A stretch of 6,348 nt of DNA, taken from JANQJA01 sp040880285 (GTDB lineage: Bacteria > Pseudomonadota > Gammaproteobacteria > Pseudomonadales > Azotimanducaceae). The notes under the pieces are model-generated. The model worked only from the letters and a program-made list of their open reading frames with translations, had not been told where the DNA came from and searched no databases. This document shows positions 5,474 to 6,348 of the stretch, in pieces (the stretch's first letter is position 1; the number at the start of each line of letters is the position of its first letter). Location of the stretch: assembly GCA_040880285.1 (NCBI GenBank), contig JBBDIT010000018.1, forward strand, positions 1 through 6,348. The letters are read 5' to 3'. The translations under genes were made by a program, and so were the position numbers.

Positions 5474-6348
5474 ATGTCTCGCATTGATTCACTGAAAGTA
5501 TTTACTGAAGTCGTGGGCGAACGAAATTTTACCAGCGCCGCCAACCGACTGGGCCTCACTCCTTCTGCTGTCAGTAAGCAAATCAGTCAGCTGGAGGACC
5601 GGCTGGGGGTACGCCTGCTCAACCGCACCACCCGCTCTGTCAGCCCCACGGAAGCAGGCCAGATCTACTTCGAACGGTGTCGGTCGATCCTGGAAGAATT
5701 ACAAGAGGCAGAGGCCGAGATTGCGGATATGGACTCAACGCCGCGGGGCACCCTCAAACTTGCGGTGGAACCCGTATTCGGTCGCGCCATCCTGGCGCGA
5801 ATTCTCGCCGATTTTTCGACCCGGTACCCGGAAGTGAATGCAGAACTGTTCCTGACGGATCACTCGCTGGAATTGGTTAAACAAGGATTTGATGCCGGCA
5901 TCCATCTCGGAGAACTGAACGACCCTGCTCTCACCGCCAGTACTTTTGCGACCCATACCACTGGCTTCTGCGCGACCCCGCAATACCTTGAAGCGTTTGG
6001 TGAACCCTTGTGCGCCGAGGAATTACAGCAGCACCGGCTCATCAAGGTATCCAACCTGGCATTTCACTCGGCCCGGCAAATGGACCACTTCGGAACCCTT
6101 GGGATCCACCGGGGGTTCCAATTGACCGTCAACGACTCCGACATGGCCTATCATGCGGTGATGGCCAGCATTGGCATCGCGTCACTGCCCAATTACATGG
6201 TCTTTCCACAGCTTCAGCGCGGACGACTCAAACGCGTACTTGTTGATGTGACCACCGAATCCTTGCCGGTACAGGTGGTGCACCAGGCCAATAAGACTAT
6301 TCCCGGTAAATCCGCGTGCTTTATTGAATTCCTGGAAAATTACTTCAA
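5474..6348 (+). CDS. LysR-family transcriptional regulator (partial, runs off right edge)
   Basis: The frame is open from ATG 5474 to the last base: 291 complete codons, no stop, near the usual LysR length of about 300, so only the extreme C terminus is missing. The N terminus is a typical winged helix-turn-helix: MSRIDSLKVFTEVV, then NFTSAANRLGLTPSAVSKQI at 17-36, then LEDRLGVRLLNRTTRSVSPTEAG. A linker helix follows to about residue 90, then a periplasmic-binding-protein-like effector domain beginning GTLKLAVEPVFG, with QGFDAGIHLGEL near 137-148. The style resembles the CrgA/DmlR-like subgroup, but the effector cannot be read from sequence. No clear Shine-Dalgarno is present. An in-frame GTG at 5465 is a weaker alternative start, and an in-frame TGA at 5456-5458 limits further extension. 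It is divergent from serA across a repeat-bearing gap, so control of itself and serA is plausible but unproven. Confidence 0.92.
   Translation, partial: MSRIDSLKVFTEVVGERNFTSAANRLGLTPSAVSKQISQLEDRLGVRLLNRTTRSVSPTEAGQIYFERCRSILEELQEAEAEIADMDSTPRGTLKLAVEPVFGRAILARILADFSTRYPEVNAELFLTDHSLELVKQGFDAGIHLGELNDPALTASTFATHTTGFCATPQYLEAFGEPLCAEELQQHRLIKVSNLAFHSARQMDHFGTLGIHRGFQLTVNDSDMAYHAVMASIGIASLPNYMVFPQLQRGRLKRVLVDVTTESLPVQVVHQANKTIPGKSACFIEFLENYF

Noticed and set aside
1..6348. Defence system, phage, transposon, CRISPR, tRNA or rRNA genes
   Set aside because: All substantial frames are accounted for by housekeeping-type genes. I saw no regularly spaced repeats of CRISPR type, no terminal inverted repeats or transposase, and no cloverleaf or rRNA-like sequence.

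Overview
The window looks like ordinary chromosomal DNA from a gammaproteobacterium. The main reasons are a full-length fused MnmC, a Cys-bearing YciH/SUI1 protein and the overall gene style: tight spacing and moderately GC-rich codons. The genus cannot be named from the sequence. There are no RNA genes, insertion sequences, CRISPR arrays or phage genes.

Left part (1-4079, all + strand): five closely packed genes that probably form one operon. They encode a cold-shock-domain protein with two N-terminal membrane segments (124-525), an unrecognised and very acidic small protein (563-988), a YciH/SUI1 translation-initiation-factor-like protein with a Cys cluster (998-1354), a two-domain SseA-type sulfurtransferase (1384-2208), and MnmC, the bifunctional enzyme that finishes the mnm5U34 wobble modification in tRNA (2205-4079). 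Gaps are at most 37 bases, and sseA and mnmC overlap through ATGA. A further reading frame entering from the left edge may end at 127, also in an ATGA overlap, but it is too short to prove. At least three of the five gene products (cold-shock domain, YciH, MnmC) bind or act on RNA or the translation machinery. The sulfurtransferase could supply sulfur to the same wobble base, but that is a guess from context.

Middle (4082-5260, - strand): a 392-residue phosphoglycerate dehydrogenase (SerA type, with ACT domain) that meets mnmC tail to tail with only two bases between the stop codons. Its active-site loop reads DFPNP and lacks the usual catalytic Glu.

Right part: a 213-base divergent intergenic region (5261-5473) carries a nearly perfect 12-base direct repeat that overlaps an ATT-N11-AAT motif. 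After it comes a LysR-type regulator (5474-6348, + strand) that is still open at the window edge. The layout suggests, but does not show, that this regulator acts on its own promoter and on serA.

I see no convincing new multi-gene system. The most interesting items are the membrane-anchored cold-shock protein, the acidic unknown beside it, the altered SerA active site, and the repeat-bearing serA/lysR control region.
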